From NCBI GenBank assembly GCA_903924715.1, contig CAIYCP010000037.1, forward strand, positions 1 through 6,098: DNA of 6,098 nucleotides, in the 5' to 3' direction. The notes beneath the pieces were generated by a model. It did not search any database and was not told where the DNA came from. It saw nothing but the letters and a program-made list of their open reading frames with translations. Positions 3,992-6,098 of the stretch are shown one piece after another. Within the stretch, counting starts at the first letter, position 1. The number at the start of each line of letters is the position of its first letter. The stretch comes from an uncultured beta proteobacterium. Lineage in GTDB: Bacteria; Pseudomonadota; Gammaproteobacteria; Burkholderiales; Burkholderiaceae_B. The translations under genes were made by a program, and so were the position numbers.

Positions 3992-6061
3992 ATGAGCAAC
4001 ATTCAGTTGGGTCTCTACTTTGCCCTAGGCTGCGGGGTTCTCGCAGTTGTATATGGCTTTGTAGTGAGGTCCTGGATTCTTAATCAAAGTACCGGCAACG
4101 CCAAAATGATGGAAATCGCTGACGCGATCCAGCAAGGTGCAAGTGCTTACCTTTCGCGTCAATATAAAACCATCAGTGTCGTGGGTGTGGTGCTTGCGAT
4201 TTTGATTGCGCTTTTTCTCGATCACACGACAGCAGTCGGTTTTGTGGTGGGTGCTGTGTTATCTGGCGCCTGCGGCTTCATCGGCATGAATGTATCGGTG
4301 CGCGCCAATGTGCGCACGGCACAAGCGGCAACAGTGGGCATGAATGAGGCGCTCAATGTTGCCTTCAAAGGCGGCGCCATTACCGGTATGTTGGTGGTGG
4401 GCTTGGGCTTGCTTGGTGTTGGCCTGTTCTATATGTACTTGATGTCGGTTGGTAAAGCTGGGAATCTTTCAGCGACCCTACATCCCTTGATTGGTTTGGC
4501 CTTTGGCTCGTCATTGATTTCAATCTTTGCACGCTTAGGTGGTGGCATTTTCACCAAGGGCGCAGACGTTGGTGCGGACTTGGTCGGAAAAGTTGAAGCC
4601 GGTATCCCCGAAGATGATCCACGCAACCCAGCGGTGATTGCGGATAACGTGGGCGACAACGTCGGTGATTGCGCAGGTATGGCCGCTGACTTGTTTGAAA
4701 CCTATGCCGTGACCTTGATCGCGACGATGGTGTTAGGCGCCTTGATGGTGAAAGTGGCAACAGCCGAAGCGGTCATTTATCCGCTGGTACTCGGTGGGAT
4801 CTCGATTATTGCATCGATCATTGGCTGCTCGTTTGTCAAAGCCACACCAGGCATGAAAAACGTCATGCCAGCCTTGTACAAAGGCTTGATCATCGCCGGT
4901 GTGATCTCTTTGGTGGCATTTTATTTCGCAACAAACTGGCTGATGCCTGATAACGCGTTGGCCGACTTTGGTTTTAAAACCGGCGGCAAAATGCGCTTGT
5001 TCGGAGCAACAGTTGTGGGCCTCGTGCTGACAGCATTGTTGGTGTGGATCACCGAGTATTACACCGGTACAGATTACGCGCCGGTTAAACACATCGCTCA
5101 AGCGTCAAGCCAGGGCCATGGCACTAACATCATCGCAGGCCTCGGTGTTTCGATGAAGTCAACCGCGTACCCTGTGTTGTTTGTTTGCGCGGCGATTTAC
5201 TCGGCGTTCTGGCTTGGTGGTATCTACGGTATTGCGATTGCAGCGACCTCGATGTTGTCGATGGCCGGTATTGTTGTCGCGCTTGATGCGTACGGCCCGA
5301 TCACCGACAACGCGGGTGGTATCGCTGAAATGGCTGGTATGCCTCAGTCGGTGCGTGATATTACTGACCCACTTGACGCAGTGGGTAACACCACGAAAGC
5401 TGTGACCAAAGGCTATGCAATTGGCTCAGCAGGTTTGGCTGCGTTGGTGTTGTTTGCAGATTACACACACGAGCTCGAGTCAAAAGGGTTGAAGGTCAGT
5501 TTCGACCTGTCTGATCACATGGTGATCATTGGCTTGTTTATCGGTGGTTTGATTCCTTACCTGTTCGGTGCGATGGCGATGGAAGCCGTCGGGCGTTGTG
5601 CTGGTGCGGTGGTTGAAGAAGTGCGCCGCCAGTTCCGCGACATCAAAGGCATTATGGATGGCACGGGCAAGCCCGAGTACGACAAAGCCGTTGATATGCT
5701 GACCACAGCCGCAATTAAAGAGATGATTATTCCATCGCTCTTACCTGTGGTGGTGCCAGTCGCTGTGGGCTTGTTGTTAGGGCCTAAAGCATTGGGTGGC
5801 ATGCTGATGGGCACGATCGTGACGGGGCTGTTTGTCGCGATCTCGATGTGTACCGGCGGTGGTGCTTGGGATAACGCCAAGAAGTACATCGAAGAAGGTC
5901 ATTTTGGCGGCAAAGGTTCAGAGGCGCATAAAGCCGCTGTGACCGGCGACACTGTAGGCGATCCGTACAAAGATACGGCAGGTCCTGCAGTCAACCCATT
6001 GATCAAGATCATCAACATTGTGGCGCTGCTGATTGTGCCGCTAATGGTTCGTTTGGCTTGA
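3992..6061 (+). CDS. hppA: K+-independent proton-translocating membrane pyrophosphatase
   Basis: 689 residues, from an ATG with AGGAG 9 bases upstream; length fits bacterial H+-PPases (about 660-720). Role: an inner-membrane homodimer that hydrolyses cytosolic pyrophosphate and pumps H+ outward. Seen: many hydrophobic helices along the whole chain (the family has about 16) and all PPi/Mg2+-binding signatures: KGADVGADLVGKVE (189-202), DNVGDNVGDCAGMAADLFE (218-236), DNAGGIAEMAGM (439-450), and GDTVGDPYKDTAGPAVNPL (652-670). The subtype switch reads GNTTKAVT (465-472): Lys469 and Thr472 mark the K+-independent class, whereas K+-dependent enzymes have Ala and usually Gly there. Members with Lys are known as proton, not sodium, pumps. 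Divergent from ppa. Having both may let the cell save energy from PPi under low-energy conditions; that is inference. No frameshift or missing motif. Followed by a hairpin at 6079. Confidence 0.97.
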   Translation: MSNIQLGLYFALGCGVLAVVYGFVVRSWILNQSTGNAKMMEIADAIQQGASAYLSRQYKTISVVGVVLAILIALFLDHTTAVGFVVGAVLSGACGFIGMNVSVRANVRTAQAATVGMNEALNVAFKGGAITGMLVVGLGLLGVGLFYMYLMSVGKAGNLSATLHPLIGLAFGSSLISIFARLGGGIFTKGADVGADLVGKVEAGIPEDDPRNPAVIADNVGDNVGDCAGMAADLFETYAVTLIATMVLGALMVKVATAEAVIYPLVLGGISIIASIIGCSFVKATPGMKNVMPALYKGLIIAGVISLVAFYFATNWLMPDNALADFGFKTGGKMRLFGATVVGLVLTALLVWITEYYTGTDYAPVKHIAQASSQGHGTNIIAGLGVSMKSTAYPVLFVCAAIYSAFWLGGIYGIAIAATSMLSMAGIVVALDAYGPITDNAGGIAEMAGMPQSVRDITDPLDAVGNTTKAVTKGYAIGSAGLAALVLFADYTHELESKGLKVSFDLSDHMVIIGLFIGGLIPYLFGAMAMEAVGRCAGAVVEEVRRQFRDIKGIMDGTGKPEYDKAVDMLTTAAIKEMIIPSLLPVVVPVAVGLLLGPKALGGMLMGTIVTGLFVAISMCTGGGAWDNAKKYIEEGHFGGKGSEAHKAAVTGDTVGDPYKDTAGPAVNPLIKIINIVALLIVPLMVRLA

Positions 6062-6078
6062 TGATTTGCAGTTAGGTT

Positions 6079-6098
6079 TCTGCATGCTTGCATGCAGA
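6079..6098 (+). terminator. hairpin downstream of hppA, cut by window edge
   Basis: TCTGCATG (6079-6086) and CATGCAGA (6091-6098) are exact complements around CTTG; in RNA this is a G(CUUG)C tetraloop, a known stable type. It starts 17 bases after the hppA stop, the right place for a terminator. The T tract that would prove it, and any longer stem, lie beyond the last base of the window. Confidence 0.5.

Noticed and set aside
4733..5101. 122-codon minus-strand frame inside hppA, and similar frames at 4429-4659 and 5557-5889
   Set aside because: All lie antisense to intact, strongly conserved hppA and show no protein-like features.

Overview
The window looks like chromosomal DNA of a betaproteobacterium, most likely order Burkholderiales. 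This is inferred from protein flavour: a soluble pyrophosphatase close to the E. coli type, a MaoC-like protein followed by a small conserved protein as I recall from Burkholderiales genomes, and a membrane pyrophosphatase of the potassium-independent type. By eye the base composition is near 50% GC, rather low for that order. No rRNA, tRNA, CRISPR array, transposase or phage gene is visible.

Layout. (1) 1-774, plus: 3' part of an alpha/beta hydrolase gene whose start lies before the window. (2) 796-1620, minus: a second, complete alpha/beta hydrolase, tail-to-tail with the first across a 21-bp gap. (3) 1621-1807: divergent control region with dyad repeats and an orphan Shine-Dalgarno sequence. 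(4) 1808-2269 and 2266-2583, plus: a MaoC/hotdog hydratase-like protein overlapping by ATGA with a 105-residue conserved protein of unknown function, a two-gene operon. (5) 2607-3062, minus: a GTG-started secreted, low-complexity Ala/Thr/Pro/Ser-rich protein. (6) About 3110-3262, plus: an open stretch whose translation resembles the last 50 or so residues of an iron-containing alcohol dehydrogenase, read as a gene relic; nested inverted repeats lie inside it. (7) 3271-3816, minus: soluble inorganic pyrophosphatase (ppa). (8) 3817-3991: divergent control region. (9) 3992-6061, plus: proton-pumping membrane pyrophosphatase (hppA), followed by a hairpin at the window edge.

How the genes work together: the right half is a pyrophosphate module. 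Divergent ppa and hppA both hydrolyse PPi, one releasing the energy as heat in the cytosol and the other storing it as a proton gradient. The left half holds unassigned acyl/ester-type enzymes (two hydrolases and a hotdog hydratase) that suggest small-molecule or acyl-CoA catabolism, but no pathway can be named from this window. I see no clear new multi-gene system. The least ordinary items are the alcohol dehydrogenase relic with its inverted repeats, the orphan Shine-Dalgarno before the MaoC gene, and the uncharacterised small protein coupled to MaoC.
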